Below, in pieces: positions 33,084-46,958 of a stretch of 64,000 nt of DNA. Below the pieces are notes generated by a model, which worked only from the letters and a program-made list of their open reading frames with translations, did no database searches and was not told where the DNA came from. A program made the translations under genes and the position numbers. Numbering within the stretch: position 1 is the stretch's first letter; each line of letters begins with the position of its first letter. Origin of the DNA: Gonapodya prolifera JEL478 (taxonomy: Eukaryota; Monoblepharomycota; Monoblepharidomycetes; Monoblepharidales; Gonapodyaceae). The stretch spans positions 3,725-67,724 of the forward strand of contig KQ965736.1 of the NCBI GenBank assembly GCA_001574975.1, read 5' to 3'.

Positions 33084-35736
33084 TCATCTTCCCCTAGGAC
33101 TATATCCCCTCGAAATTGAACGCTTCCTCCGCTTCCAGTCCCGGTCGCGGTCTGTCTCGGGTGATTCGGACCTCTCCCTCTCCCACTCGTCCACCCTGCG
33201 CCTCTTCCTCCTTGGCGAGACAGATCTGGACCTGTTTCTTCCAGGGGATCGAGACCGGGACCGAGACCTGGATCGCGAGCGCGACCGGGAGGGCGGGGTC
33301 AAAGAACGTGACCTGGACCTTGGTCGGCGCTTTGGCGGGGGAGGCGGAGGAAGCAACGAGTCATTAGAAGTGGGAGAGTTGCTGGACTTGGTGGAGAGGA
33401 GCCCGGAGTCCGAACTGGAGCGGACCTGCAGCCGTATTTTTCGTCTGGCGTCCTCGGAGAGGGTGAAGAAAGGGGCCCCATCGTGCTTTGCGGTTGAGTT
33501 TAAAAAGGAGAGGGATGAGAGCAAAAGGCGGGAGCCGATGGGCATTCACGTGAGACCTCACGTGTCGAATTGTTCTGCACCATTCTCCTCACCTTCACCA
33601 CCCTCAGCACACACCCGTCCCACTGTCCCAGATGAAACACCTCAACTGCGCGCTCACAGTCATCGACGGTTGCGAATACCACGAATCTTCAGGTTAAGCA
33701 TGGTGGGGTTAAACTTGGATCCCACCATTGGATAACGCTCCTTCGGAACTCACCCCCGTCCCTTCAAATCAACGTCCCGAAACACTACTTTTCCCGCCAG
33801 GGCAAACAAGTCTTCCAGTTCCTATTATGAAAAGGAGAGTGAAGAAGGGTCTCGCTACAATTTTCTCCTCGCAGATATCAACCCACATAAACTTTCTTCC
33901 CCAGCGGCACATTTCTCACCAACACGCTTGTAGCCATCTTGAGCCTGCCCTCATCGGGGGGCGCCTTCTCGTCCCAGAACACTGGGTCATCGTCCTGCAT
34001 TGGGGGTGCCGGCGGGGATGACTGATTGTGATGGGCACGAGGGTAGAGGAGGAGCGAAATGTCGCAGTTAGCGAGTGACGTATGTGGCTATGACAGGAAT
34101 GAAGCTCGAGCACGCACCACTAACGAGACATCCACCTTGCCGCCCCGCCACGTGCCCCCATGGAAAAATTCCACACAGGCGACTGCAGATTCAGTCGAGA
34201 CAAATCGAAGAGTACTATCCATGGGGCGGGGTAAACGAGGATCAAGAAGCGGTTGGTGTAGTTCCCCAGGGGATGGCAACGAAGGGACTGATGAAACAGG
34301 TTGAAACCATCCACCTCACAACTCACCATGTCCCTTTAGCTCCTGGAGTTTCCGCTCTCTCCAGCTCGCCCACGTTGCCGAAAAGAGCTTTGATGTCCTC
34401 AAGTTTCGCGTCGACAGGAAGGCCGGTAACTTCCACCTCGCGCTCAATTGGAGGTGTTGGTGGAGCAGTCGGTGAAGACGTGCGGCGAGGTCCCTTAGAC
34501 CGAAAGAGTGGTTCCGATTGCTTCCGAAGTGGTTTCCACGATTGTGGAGATCGGGGTACGGCGGGCGGTGGTGAGAGGGGCTTTAAATCGGCAGAAGAAG
34601 AGGGCGCGGTCCGGAACACATCATGGCCCGGTCGGCGAGGAGGCGATGGAGACGTAGGTCTGCGCACGCGCAGATCTTGGCGGGGACCCCGATCGCGGTC
34701 AAGTGATGGAGACCGGGCCCGACGAGGAGGGGATCGGCGAGTACGAGGAGGGGATACAGAACGGGAGCGAGAGCGGGAGTAGGATGTGCGGCGGCGGCGG
34801 TAGAATGGATGTGCACGGTCGCGGTCGCGGTCGCGTCCCTCGTACTTGTCGGCCCCGGATGTGGAGTGGGATTGGGCGGTGGAGGTGTAGATGGGTTCTC
34901 GGTCACGTTCCGCACGATACGTGTCCTCCCCACGGCGCTGTCGCGATGTAAAGTCCATGCCGTTCGACGAAGATGATGCAAACCGTCCGTCACGATCAAG
35001 TCGGTCGCGGTCGCGGGGGTCCCGGTCCCGTTCCTTGTCTCTGTTGTCATTTCCACGGTAGCGCGACGGTACGACGTCGTAGGCGTTGCGGTTCATAGAT
35101 CCATCCGGAATATCTTGTGCGCCATTTAAGGCAGAAGAGGAGGGGTACGGGCGTGAGGGACGGACGTTGCGGTCCCAGCTGAAGTTCTCCCTGGCAAAAT
35201 CGATCGTGATGTCCAAACGTGACTTCTTGAGTTCGTCAACGACTCTGCGCGCAATCATTGTGGATTCAAAACACTACAGAGGAAGGGCGTGGGTTGAAAT
35301 TGTGGATATTAGGTGGGAACTCAGTTTCGAGCTCACAATCCAGGCCATCTTGGATGATTTTACGTTGATATTTGGCTCTTTTACCATGATTTGCATAGGC
35401 TGGCCGAAGGGCATACACTGGCACAGGCGGGATAACAATCGTGTGTCGAAATGAGCAAGGAAGGAGTGGGGTCGCCAGTAGCACAAGATGGTGAGTGAGA
35501 GGACCAACTCATGCTCCTCCCAAGCACCCTACCATTGCGGCAAGTTTTTCTTTGGTATAGTCTGGGGGCACCTTTGCTGCAAAACCAACATCACATCAGT
35601 CAGCCCTTGGTCGTCGTCTCGCCATCTTCTGCCATATCCTGCCATCCCCTCTCGCCCACGCTCGGAGCGTGGAGATCTCTTTCTGCAGTCACTCACCAAG
35701 GAAAATCGTCTCCCGCTCCCGCTCCACCGTCCCCAT
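33084..35736 (-). CDS. Three-RRM, RS-rich RNA-binding protein
   Basis: Nine exons close in frame to 635 residues: 35736-35697, 35576-35533, 35417-35337, 35273-34327, 34214-34118, 34021-33887, 33821-33754, 33686-33593, 33485-33084. RRM1 spans several small exons (TIFLAKVPPDYTKEKL, then KMAWICFES). RRM2 starts VEVTGLPVDAKLEDI and runs to TLRFVSTESAVACVEFF. RRM3 runs from ATSVLVRNVP through ELEDLFALAGKVVFRDV to VVFATVDDCERAVEVF. RS/RD-rich tracts lie between RRM1 and RRM2 (YSRSRSRSVSPP) and at the C-terminus (RSRSRSRSRSRSPGRNRSR). Such architecture is typical of nuclear pre-mRNA splicing factors. The start at 35736 is the first in-frame ATG of its exon; a good acceptor just upstream means one more 5' exon is possible. 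Only 82 bases separate its stop from the polymerase start. Confidence 0.78.
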
Positions 35737-36461
35737 CTGAATGTATTGCTGGGCAGCTTCCGTCCGCAGCAGAGGCGTCCGCAGCCGCCCGTACCTGCAA
35801 ATTTTTATTTGTCAACAACGTCACATTACGTCCAGTAACATAAGAGCGCATTATTGATCTGTTATGTCAAGGTGATCACGGTTTGTGGTGGTGCCAAAGT
35901 TCAGACGCTCTTTTCATGGTGTCCGTCGTTGGTGTGCGTTGGCACTTTCGACACGTTTGTATCAGAAACTCACGCCTCGCTGATGTATGGAAGAGTGACT
36001 CATCCATCTTTGGTTTGATCTATCTTTCGAATGACTCCCATACAGGGCTGAGCATGCCTGAGGCAAGCAGAAGAGGCAGAAACTATTTTTTTCAGTCATT
36101 GTAAACGTTTGACGACTCTGCCCACTTTTGGCTTGTGGTTAAGCACTCAATTGCATGTGCTTCCACTGTCCAGTCTTTCTGGGTTCATCCAGGAGTCGCG
36201 AGAGATTAGTCATCATCCCAATATATTTTTGAGGGCGGAGGCTCCAACCGGTCCAGAAACCCCGGAGCGCCCAGAACGACTTGTTGGTGACATCGCGACG
36301 ACCGCAAAAAGAGCCACGAGGATCCCGAGGCGGGTTTCACAGCTCTTACTTGCAGAGATCTGTGCCAACACTTCCAGTTCCTGACGACACACCAGATTCC
36401 AACCACATATCTCCAAACAACACTGCTCGCTCATTCCACTGGTACTCCAGCTCGGAACGCA
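35737..36461. other. Divergent promoter region, nothing else recognised
   Basis: Region between the RRM protein (minus) and the GTPase (plus). It may hold an upstream exon of the RRM gene, since a TTTGCAG acceptor lies near 35795. No repeats or RNA gene were seen. Confidence 0.4.
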
Positions 36462-39400
36462 TTGAATTCATCTTGCAGTCTCGGTATCGTTTCCGTAATG
36501 CCCACACTCGGCTCCGTCTCCCGGGCGCAGACCCGAGGTGCGGAGGGTTCCACTCCTCGCTCCGCCGTGGAATCTCTTGCATCGGATGTGAGGCTTGTGG
36601 ATGCAATTTCCTCTGTCTCTAAACCAACTCTTCGCGTTTTTGTTTCACCGCAGATCAAAAGGATCATCAACGCTTGTCCTGCTTCTGAAAGGCAGAAGGC
36701 AGATTGGCACAGTGAAGTGAAGGCAATTGAGGAGAGTATTGAACAGACGACGGATGAGGAAACGGGACATCTCAAGACTTACATCACCCTCGCTGGAATC
36801 ACAGGATCAGGTACGGCTTTGCACCCCCAACTAATGCAGTGACGCTATCTCATCCTCTTGCGTAGGAAAATCAACATTGATCAACGTTCTTCTCGGAGCT
36901 GATATTGTTCCAACCGTGAGTTAATGGAGGTCACACCTTGACTCCCCAGCTCCTCGCGCTCACACCTCCTTACTTTTTCGGGGGGACATGGACAGAACGA
37001 GGGAAAATCCTGCACTTCTGCACTCGTCGAGATTGGATATGATCCATCATTGTATTCCGCAACTGTGGAGTTCATTTCTAAGGACGAATGGAAAGATGAA
37101 CTGAAAAGATTGGTTGAAATTATGGAATCAGAAGATAGTGACGCTACAGAAGCTCAAGCTGATCCACACAATTCCAAACGTGAGTGAGCTCTAGCGTGCA
37201 TCCGTTTACAATAGATCTTTAACGCAAGACATCTTTCGCAAGAAATAATAAAGGCAAAGCTGCGAGAGCTTTACAAGATTACGACGAAAGATGACAACAA
37301 ACTCATGAAAGCAGCCACGGACGAAAGCGAGATTGATCGCATTTTTGACAATCTCCCGGATGAACGCTCAATATCTGCTGAAACCATTTCAATGGAGTTC
37401 AGCATTTTTCTTCAGCAAAATGCAGGTGCTATGGAAACGACACTTAAAAACGGGGTGAAACGAAATCTTTGGCCCATTGTCAAAATTGTTCGTGTACGAG
37501 GGAAGTTCGACTTTCTCAGGGGTGGCTTAAGAATTGTGGACGCACCTGGGCAACTAGACTCCAACGTTGCAAGGGGACAAGTTGGAAGTGAAGTTTTGCG
37601 AAATTCTCATTTTATCCTATACGTCAACCCCGCTTCCAGACCCCCACTAATGAGTGAACTCGAAAAGGTGGTAGGAAAACGCAATGTTCAACAGGTTCGT
37701 TCAAATGCGACCAATGGAGTTGTTAAGGAGCAAATGTTCACCAGTTGCCATATTTAAAGGCCATGCACATAAACCAAGTGCTTATACTTGCTGCCACGCG
37801 GATCGATGAATTCATGGTTGACAAGCATCTCGTCTACGACCACCGGGAACAATTTGTGGAGACAAGCGAGGACAAGAAAGAGGCTCAGAGAATTGTTGAC
37901 GCAATTTGCAGTGGGATAATGGCGAATAGAACCAGCGAAATGGAAAATACGTTTAAGAAGTGGTTCATTCCTCGTCGAAAAGCGATCATTACGAAATTAT
38001 GGTCAGCAGTTTTTGGGGCACAGCATCAGGAGGAACCAACACAGACGAAACCCCTTCATATTCTTACAATCAGTGCAGCAGGATTCCGAGACCAACCCAA
38101 TTCAGTGAGTTTATAAAAGCTAAACAAACAACTGAATGATTTCTCACAATTTGTCCAGCTCATTAGCGTCGCAGACACCGGTATCCCAGAGCTTAAGTCT
38201 CTGTTGTCCTGTGCTGCACAGGGTCGACAGACCCTTGTCTTGAAGGGGATTTTCGAGATCTTTTCAAGGATTCATCGAAGTGTCTTCGAGTACATTGCTG
38301 TGGACTCGCCATTGGAATCCACTGTTTCCGTGGAAGACCTGACAAAAACTGTTGATCGAGCTTTTACTGGTCTTGAAAGATCTTTCAGGGAAGCCTTACG
38401 TGGAGATGGCGGTGAACTGGGACCATTTCAAAACGATCTGGTCAACCTTCGAACCATGTTGACCGCATCCGGCAGGATCGCTAATCAATCCAAACAGGGA
38501 GTTGCCCAGAGTTGGGGGTCGTGTTGCTTACAATACATATAGAGCTAGTGGGTCGTGCATACTAGCTAAAGTCACACGCACTTTCTGAAACACATTGGCC
38601 ATTGATATTTAGCAGCGACGCGTGGAGGTATATTCGGAGATGCAAACTGGCCACAAGATCTCGAAAAGCTTGTTGTGACTTCAGAAATAGAATCCGCGTG
38701 AGTACTTCTGAAACGTTATTTGTTTCGCCAATGCCACAATTTCTGAAACACGGTTTCACAAGCTGGAATGACTTGTTTGCCACATTGTACAGAGTGATTG
38801 GCAGCACGATTCAGCAAAGCAGGAGGCTATCGGTGAACATGGGAAACTCGTTGATCTTTGAACTAGAGAATCTGAATGTCGACACCACGGCACTTGAAGA
38901 TGTCGTCCATCACATGGAGTCTGCAACTTGGTGGCGCGTGTCGGAGGTGGGTTTGGCAGTCAGTCATCAGTCGGACGCAATTCCAGCAACGTACACCTTT
39001 TAGGCCGCAAGAATTGCAAACAAAATTGACCTTGAACAGCGATCAGCTCTTGAAAAGCCTATCATTCATATAAACTCGTCGCTTGAGCCTCTTTGCTACA
39101 ACGCGACTTTTCAACACGGCAAGGGAATGTACGAGAAGATGAAAAACATCATGGTGCAAGGTGTCAGCCAGAGCAACATGTTTGACAAAGGAACAGGCGA
39201 GGTCATTGCCATCCTTGACAATGCTCGCGAAGCAATGGAGAGCGAGCTTGCCGCGTTCTGTGAAGGGGAAACGCGGAGGCTCCGAATGGCAGTGGGTCCA
39301 TTGTTGGAGGGAAGTGATCGTCCAAAGATTCCCTACGAAGTCCAGCAGACCATATTGTCACGGCTTGAGAAATTCTCAAAGGCACTGGGTGATATGGAAC

Positions 39401-39529
39401 GCAAATGTGAGCTACCTGTTTGCCACCAAGGTGACCATTTTTTCTCATGAACTTCCGCTCGTAGATTCACTTGACGCGGAAGGAGATGGTGATGCGACTG
39501 AAGGAGCATTGGTAGCTAGGTCCGCTTAG
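36462..39529 (+). CDS. Large GTPase, SLIP-GC (NUGGC)/dynamin-like
   Basis: The P-loop is split by an intron: LAGITGSG joined to GKSTLINVLLGADIVPT (36810/36866). It is followed by NEGKSCTSALVEIGYDPSLY and TVEFISKDEWKDELKRL, the switch region and helix pattern of the nuclear GTPase SLIP-GC family. G3 is DAPGQLDSN (near 37540); the base-recognition loop is probably LAATRIDE (near 37790). Good exons: 36462-36810, 36866-36915, 36996-37179, 37243-37694, 37745-38104, 38159-38510 (end uncertain), about 38790-38947 and 39004-39405. The helical C-terminal half includes SQSNMFDKGTGEVIAIL and LEKFSKALGDMER. The junctions between 38500 and 38800 were not resolved. Animal SLIP-GC acts in the nucleus; in fungi the role is unknown. 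Confidence 0.7.
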
Positions 39530-40423
39530 GAGACACAACAGCAAGTGAAGTAGCGGAGTATCTTCAGGTTGAAATGCACTATTATGTAGCGTGTGAGGTA
39601 ACAAAACGTGGGTCAAGTTCTCGAGTTCATCTTCAAATGACTGGGGTAAGATTTTTTTTTGCGTCGAAGTCCCTCTTCTTCGTCAATCATACAAAGCTGA
39701 GCTGATGCACTAAGGATATCATGGAGTGCAAGGCTCTTCCCTTTTCCATTCAGCACGCATACGGCTCCTTCACCTTCAATCACCAGCAGGAACAGGTGGT
39801 AGCCGAATGACTTTATTATCATGTCGTGCGCGCGCACAAACGGCGTCTTCATTATGCCGCTTTTGGCATCCGCTTGAAGTTGAAGTTCTCAAGCAGAGGG
39901 AAGAAAAGCACCGTGAGAATGGTCTGTCGTCAGAACCAACGGAACACGGACGGCGAAAAGACACTCGAGCAATTGTGACATTATGCCTTTTAGTCACGCA
40001 TTTATGCTTCTCCAAAGGGATTCTCTGGAATGGTCCGCAGCAGTCAAGCGTCAACCATTGTCGGCAATTGGCCACGCCCCATTGCTCTCCCTTTATCGGA
40101 TGATCAATCTTTTTCACTGAGACGCCAGACGACTTAATCATGCAGAAATATCTGGTCAAAACGCCTGAGCATGGGAGGATCCGAAAGGCACGGGCGCAAA
40201 CGTGAGTGGTTCGGGGTTGCTGTCGCAAGCGTAACGGTGAATGAGAGGACGGAGAGTGAGAATTGGATGCTGTTTACATGTATGCGGTTCTCGTATATTA
40301 TGTACCCTGATCTGCTGGATGTTACATACTTCACAAGCACCGCCGCGACTGAGGGGACTGGAAAACCTAGTAAATCGATCTCTGACTCCTCGATCTTGGA
40401 CTCCCCTTCACATACGCGCGGCT
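39530..40423. other. Intergenic, nothing recognised
   Basis: Nine hundred bases with a T9 run at about 39652-39660 and several short frames on both strands that match no family. The end of this region should carry the promoter for the LRR gene. Confidence 0.4.
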
Positions 40424-42572
40424 ATGGCTGCGCCCTCCGCCTACTTCCTTATCCATCTTCTTCTTGTCCGAAACGCCCTCGCGCAGACGCAATCCCAAGA
40501 CTGCTCGCCATTCGAGCAACTGTAAGACCAGTCGGGCCGAGCATATAAATGGACCAAGGGTGCTTGCTGTAGTCTCACTGCGGGTTTCCCCACCGCGCAG
40601 CCGAGCTTCAATTGCACTGCGGATGGGAGAGTGACGGGCGCGCGGGTGGAGTGGGTAGTGGGATTGAAAGGGTCAATCCCGGACTTGTGGGCGCTGAAGA
40701 CGCTGTGGATTCTGAATTTGGGCACCAGCAAGTTGTCTGGACCAATTCCTGACTTAAAGAAGTTCACAAACTTGGAGGAACTGTACTTGGACAGTAACCA
40801 GTTCACCGGCCCGATCACGGCGAGGATTTCGGGGCTTGCGCGGCTACGAGTCCTCCCATTGCAAGGTAACCAGCTCAGTGGAAAGATGGACGACCTGCTG
40901 CCACCTTCGATAACCGATTGCAACATCGCCAACAACACAAACCTTTACACCTGCGGCGGCTTTTACTCCGCCCGCTTGCGGGAGCATTCAAACCAACCTT
41001 ACTGCCTGCAGGATGATCCAGGCTCTCGACTGCGCGCCCTTTGAGTCTATTTACGCGAAGGCGGGTCGAACCTTGCCCTGGACGCGCGGCTCGTGCTGCA
41101 ACTTAACCAAAAGGTTTCCTGACTCGGGGCTAAGCTTCAACTGCAGCGGGGCTCGGATGGTTGGCGCCAAATTCCTGGGGGGACAATATCGGGGGCCAGA
41201 TACCTGACCTTTCGCACCTCACCGAGCTACAGTATCTGTGGAGTGATACAATTTGGCGCCAACGCGGGCGAGTGTACCTCCGCTTCTACTGTTGCGGGGT
41301 CCTCGTCAACCACCGGCCAAACGGGGCCCATTGCAACCACCCTCCCACCCCCTCCACCCTCCAGCTCGACCGGCCCAATCGCAGGCGGCGTTATCTGCGG
41401 CGCACCAGCCCTTCCGGCACTCGCCGGTGTTTTCTTCTGGATCTCCCGGAAACGACACGCTACCCACGGCACATCCAAACGGAGCTTGCCCGCCGTTTCT
41501 TCTGCCGGAAACGTACCGAGCAAGAGCACCACACGCCCGCTCCTTCTGAGCTTCGGAACTGGCAGCTCGCGCGACCTGCCTGAAGCTTCAGCACCTTCAC
41601 ACGGAGATTCAGATGGACTCCGGTCGGACTGAAGGTACTAAAGTACCTTTCTGTCCCTCGCACCTTGTATCCCGACCGGACCCATCGGTACACTCCCCTT
41701 GATTCTCAGCCATCAGCAACACCAGCATTCCCCCTCCTTCCACCCACCTCATCCGCACCCAACGCGTCTACCTTCGCACTCCCGCCTCGATCTACTCCCT
41801 CCGAAAGCGCCGTCTTCTCCCCACACGGTATAAACTCAGCCGTCACCGTTGCGTACCGCTCGTTGAGCGTCGCGGACATTCCGCTGGGAGAGGAGCCTCG
41901 AGGTGCCTATACTTTGCCGAGTAGTGCGATAGAGCAGGCGGCAGCGCCGCTGGCACCCGGAGTTTGAATGGAGGGACGGGTGGAGAAGAGGGGGAAGAAA
42001 CGAGAAAGGCGCACTGGGCGTTCGCATACCTTGCCGGCCCATCCTTCGAATCTCTTCCCGCACTCAATCTGCCTCAACGCATGCGTTTGCTGACGGTCGA
42101 AAACGACGTAAGTCGCAACCTTCCGTATGGAAACGACCACAACGCATCCAAATAATCACAAACATTTCGTCTTCGTTTTGCAGTACACCCCCACGAGCCC
42201 TGACGAGACCGGAGTCACACGCGGCGAGACGTTTAAGCTACGCAGCATATTCTCCGGCGGGTGGGGGTACGGGATAAATGTCGATTATGAAGAAATTGGC
42301 ATGGTACCGCTGTAAGCTCCCTTCGTCGCATCACCCCACACAGGACAACTTCTCACCCATTCTCTCCCTCCAGGGATTGCCTCCGAATCGCCTCGTCTCA
42401 GCCGTTCTTCACAGGCAGGCACATTCACCGCCTGCAGCCCAGACAGGCGCCATCGTCGTCGTTCGGTGCGTTGCCTGTCGTGAGTGACAGTGGGGAACTT
42501 GGAGCGAATTCCGGCGCGGGATGGACTTTGCTCGATGTGAGAGGAGCCCCGCCGTCGACGAGCGCTCTGTGA
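40424..42572 (+). pseudogene. LRR-transmembrane-SH3 receptor-like gene, broken
   Basis: It opens with a signal peptide (MAAPSAYFLIHLLLVRNALA) and has two similar ectodomain units. Unit 1 carries DCSPFEQL, KGACCSL and leucine-rich repeats such as NLEELYLDSNQFTGPI. Unit 2 starts DCAPFESIYAKAG with RGSCCNL. Then come a Thr/Pro-rich stalk, one helix (VICGAPALPALAGVFFWI, about 41395-41448), a Ser/Pro-rich cytosolic part and an SH3 domain (YTPTSPDETGVTRGE, FSGGWGYGINV, GMVPL; 42184-42312) to the stop at 42570-42572. Lesions: TAA at 40523-40525, exactly where unit 2 has the Tyr of SIYAKAG; frame changes near 41010, at the G6 run 41177-41182, near 41240 and near 41960. The design suggests a surface receptor signalling through SH3. 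Assembly errors could explain the indels but less easily the stop. Confidence 0.65.
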
Positions 42573-43650
42573 GGGTCTCGCGTTGTTGTGCATACTATTT
42601 GGACGATCAGATTTGCAAGTTTTGAGCGTCGACGGAGCCTTCATTTAATGTTAAGTGAGCTAGGTTGTTTTGAGAGCAATACCCGGCTGCATGACTAGAT
42701 CGAAACTTCAAGAATTTCGATGCCGCAACCTGGTACAATGAGATCGAGCACCATCAAAGCGCTTTCTCACCGTGCGCAACACCCGGCGGTCCACGCCTGC
42801 TCATCCTCCACGACGGCACCCTTCTCTGAGCACAAATCCACGGCGGCGATCCTCGCGACGCGGAACTTTGCCAGCATGTGTGGAATGGTCCTTCGCCGTG
42901 TGAGAGTCGATGACGTATCACATGAACCGCATAATTCCCTAACGAGCTCTTTTCCCACCACTACAACAGTCCAAACAGTCGTACCTGCTTCATTTTCGTG
43001 GCGAACTTGCCCCTCCTGATCTCATTTCTCGATAATTCCTTGTGGTCAATCCACCTTTGACCGGAACCACACGACACACTTTGTCGGGATGTACTCCCAG
43101 CATTCTTTTGCGTTACGATAATCGTTAGGGAACTCGTGGTGGAAGTTGTGCTTGCCCTCTGCGAACTGGCGAGCACCATGATCGCGTGGTTGTGCGTGGT
43201 CAGCCGGTCGTCGAATGGTTGCGCGCTGAGTAGGTGCGCGAGTGAGTTGAAGACGAAGGTGGTGTGGAGGAGGAGGACCAGGCGAGTGAGGCCTGCGTAG
43301 AAGAGGCCCCCCACTTGCACAGGTTTGGTGATGCAAGTTCGAGGTCTGCTTGGGAAGGAACGAGGTAATATTTGCGAGCCCGTAGCGAGACACGAGCGAA
43401 GGGAGGGTCGAACGGAGGTGCGAAGCTTTTAGGTTGAGGGTGCGAGGGAAAGCGGTCTCATGGGGAGCCAAATGTCTGTCTGTGACGGTGCCATCTCACG
43501 CTCCTTGTCCCTCACGGCGACTCTTGGGCAACACACGGTGGCTGCGGCCCGATACGCGACCACAGTACATTCGCACCTCCACATGACCCGCCCGCGCGAG
43601 TATTTGCTGCCAGGACGTCGATTAATCCCCGCGTGAAAGGGCAAAGACTC
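42573..43650. other. Intergenic, no supported gene
   Basis: Open frames on the minus strand (42961-43320, 43046-43471) overlap each other, lack recognisable domains and have uneven composition. It may be decayed sequence continuous with the helicase relic that follows. Confidence 0.4.
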
Positions 43651-44175
43651 CGGCCGAGAATCTACCTGTGGTCTATTGCGGGGCTCAACTTTGGGAAGAC
43701 CAGGACAGTAGTGGATATCGTGTACACAGAGGGGGCCAACCTGGAGGCGCTCCGGCTCCCGAACTTTGTGGTAGTCGGCTGGAGAAGGACCTGGAGCACC
43801 CGGAAAGGGCAAGGTGCCTGCCGTCGGCCCCTTTTTGCGCGATGGACGACACTGACAGGAGGGTGTGTCGTGAGCGGATCTTGCTCCGCCTTGCAACGCC
43901 TTTACTGTCCATAAGGCACAGGGCCAGACCCTGGCCAAGGCCGTGTGGACCTCGGAGACATGGAGCACTGCGCCAGGCTTACTTTGATCGCCCTCTCTCA
44001 TGTCCAGCACCTCTCAGACCATACTGTCATGCCCTGTGACCTCAAGGCTTTGTCGGGGAAGTGCAAACCTTCAAGGCCCGTCTCGCAGAGCACCACAGGC
44101 TGGCTGGATTGGCCATCACAGAGGTGCCTGAGCGGTATAGGTTATATCTTGACGGTAGTCTCAGGGGTATTGCCA
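43651..44175 (+). pseudogene. Relic of a PIF1-like (Helitron-type) helicase
   Basis: Pieces of the helicase C-terminal half are readable in alternating frames: TVVDIVYTEGANLEALRLPN (43709 on), then FVVV, then after a shift the motif around TVHKAQGQTLAKA (near 43905-43940; the reading frame changes inside it), and finally VDLGDMEHCARLTLIALSHV (about 43943-44003). This order and spacing are those of PIF1-family helicases, which in fungi also occur as many Helitron copies. At least three frameshifts break it, and no N-terminal Walker A part is present. It is a dead fragment, probably left by a mobile element. Confidence 0.65.
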
Positions 44176-44653
44176 AGTGTAAGATACAGGTAGATAATCA
44201 AATTTGATCTACAAGCTAATTCTAATTCAAGCCCCCGACAGGGAGGCGTGAATTACACGTATCGCTCGCTACGGGCGAGCTCAAGGCAAGGCCTTTACTA
44301 TCTCATTAAAACTCCTGAAAATATTACCTCGTTCACCAGCAGCGACGGTTGGTATGTATGACGTTGTTATCACGTCGACATGCGCACAAAGCCGCAAACG
44401 TCTCCATTGTGCTACATTGTAATAGAACCATAGCGTAATTGTACCTGATTATGAGGTATAATTGTAATCAGACACACGGGCCGCGTTCCGCAAAGGGCGG
44501 AAATTCCGTTATCCCTGCCCGGCTGCGGGTGAGGCGGGAACGGGTGGCACCCTCGGGTGATTTCCTACAAAACTCTGGAGATTCACAACGCGAAGATATC
44601 CAATCCCCTCGCGGTATCACGTCCATTCCATCCGGAAAACTTCTCACTACAAA
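44176..44653. other. Intergenic, nothing recognised
   Basis: Sequence between the helicase relic and the dehydrogenase gene. No target-site duplication or terminal hairpin was noticed. The start codon of the next gene is preceded by ACTACAAA. Confidence 0.4.
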
Positions 44654-46768
<2,115 letters not shown>

Positions 46769-46958
46769 ACGTAGTGACGAGTTTGAGCTTTGAGCGCATA
46801 ATCATAGCGAGTTCCAATATCTACATTGCTTTGTGGAAAGGCGGAGGATCATATCAAATCCTAATGAATTGTGTGATTGCGGCCCGATACACGACAGCCG
46901 TTCCCCACATTTGTCTGATCGCTCCCTCAATATACCACCAATTTCAGAAAACAACCTC

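Noticed and set aside
39613-39852. Minus-strand 79-residue frame
   Set aside because: Ends in a T-run shadow, has no relatives I recognise and no splice-consistent neighbours.
42961-43471. Possible minus-strand gene with a hydrophobic stretch
   Set aside because: Two overlapping frames of similar length, no conserved motif, no consistent splice signals.
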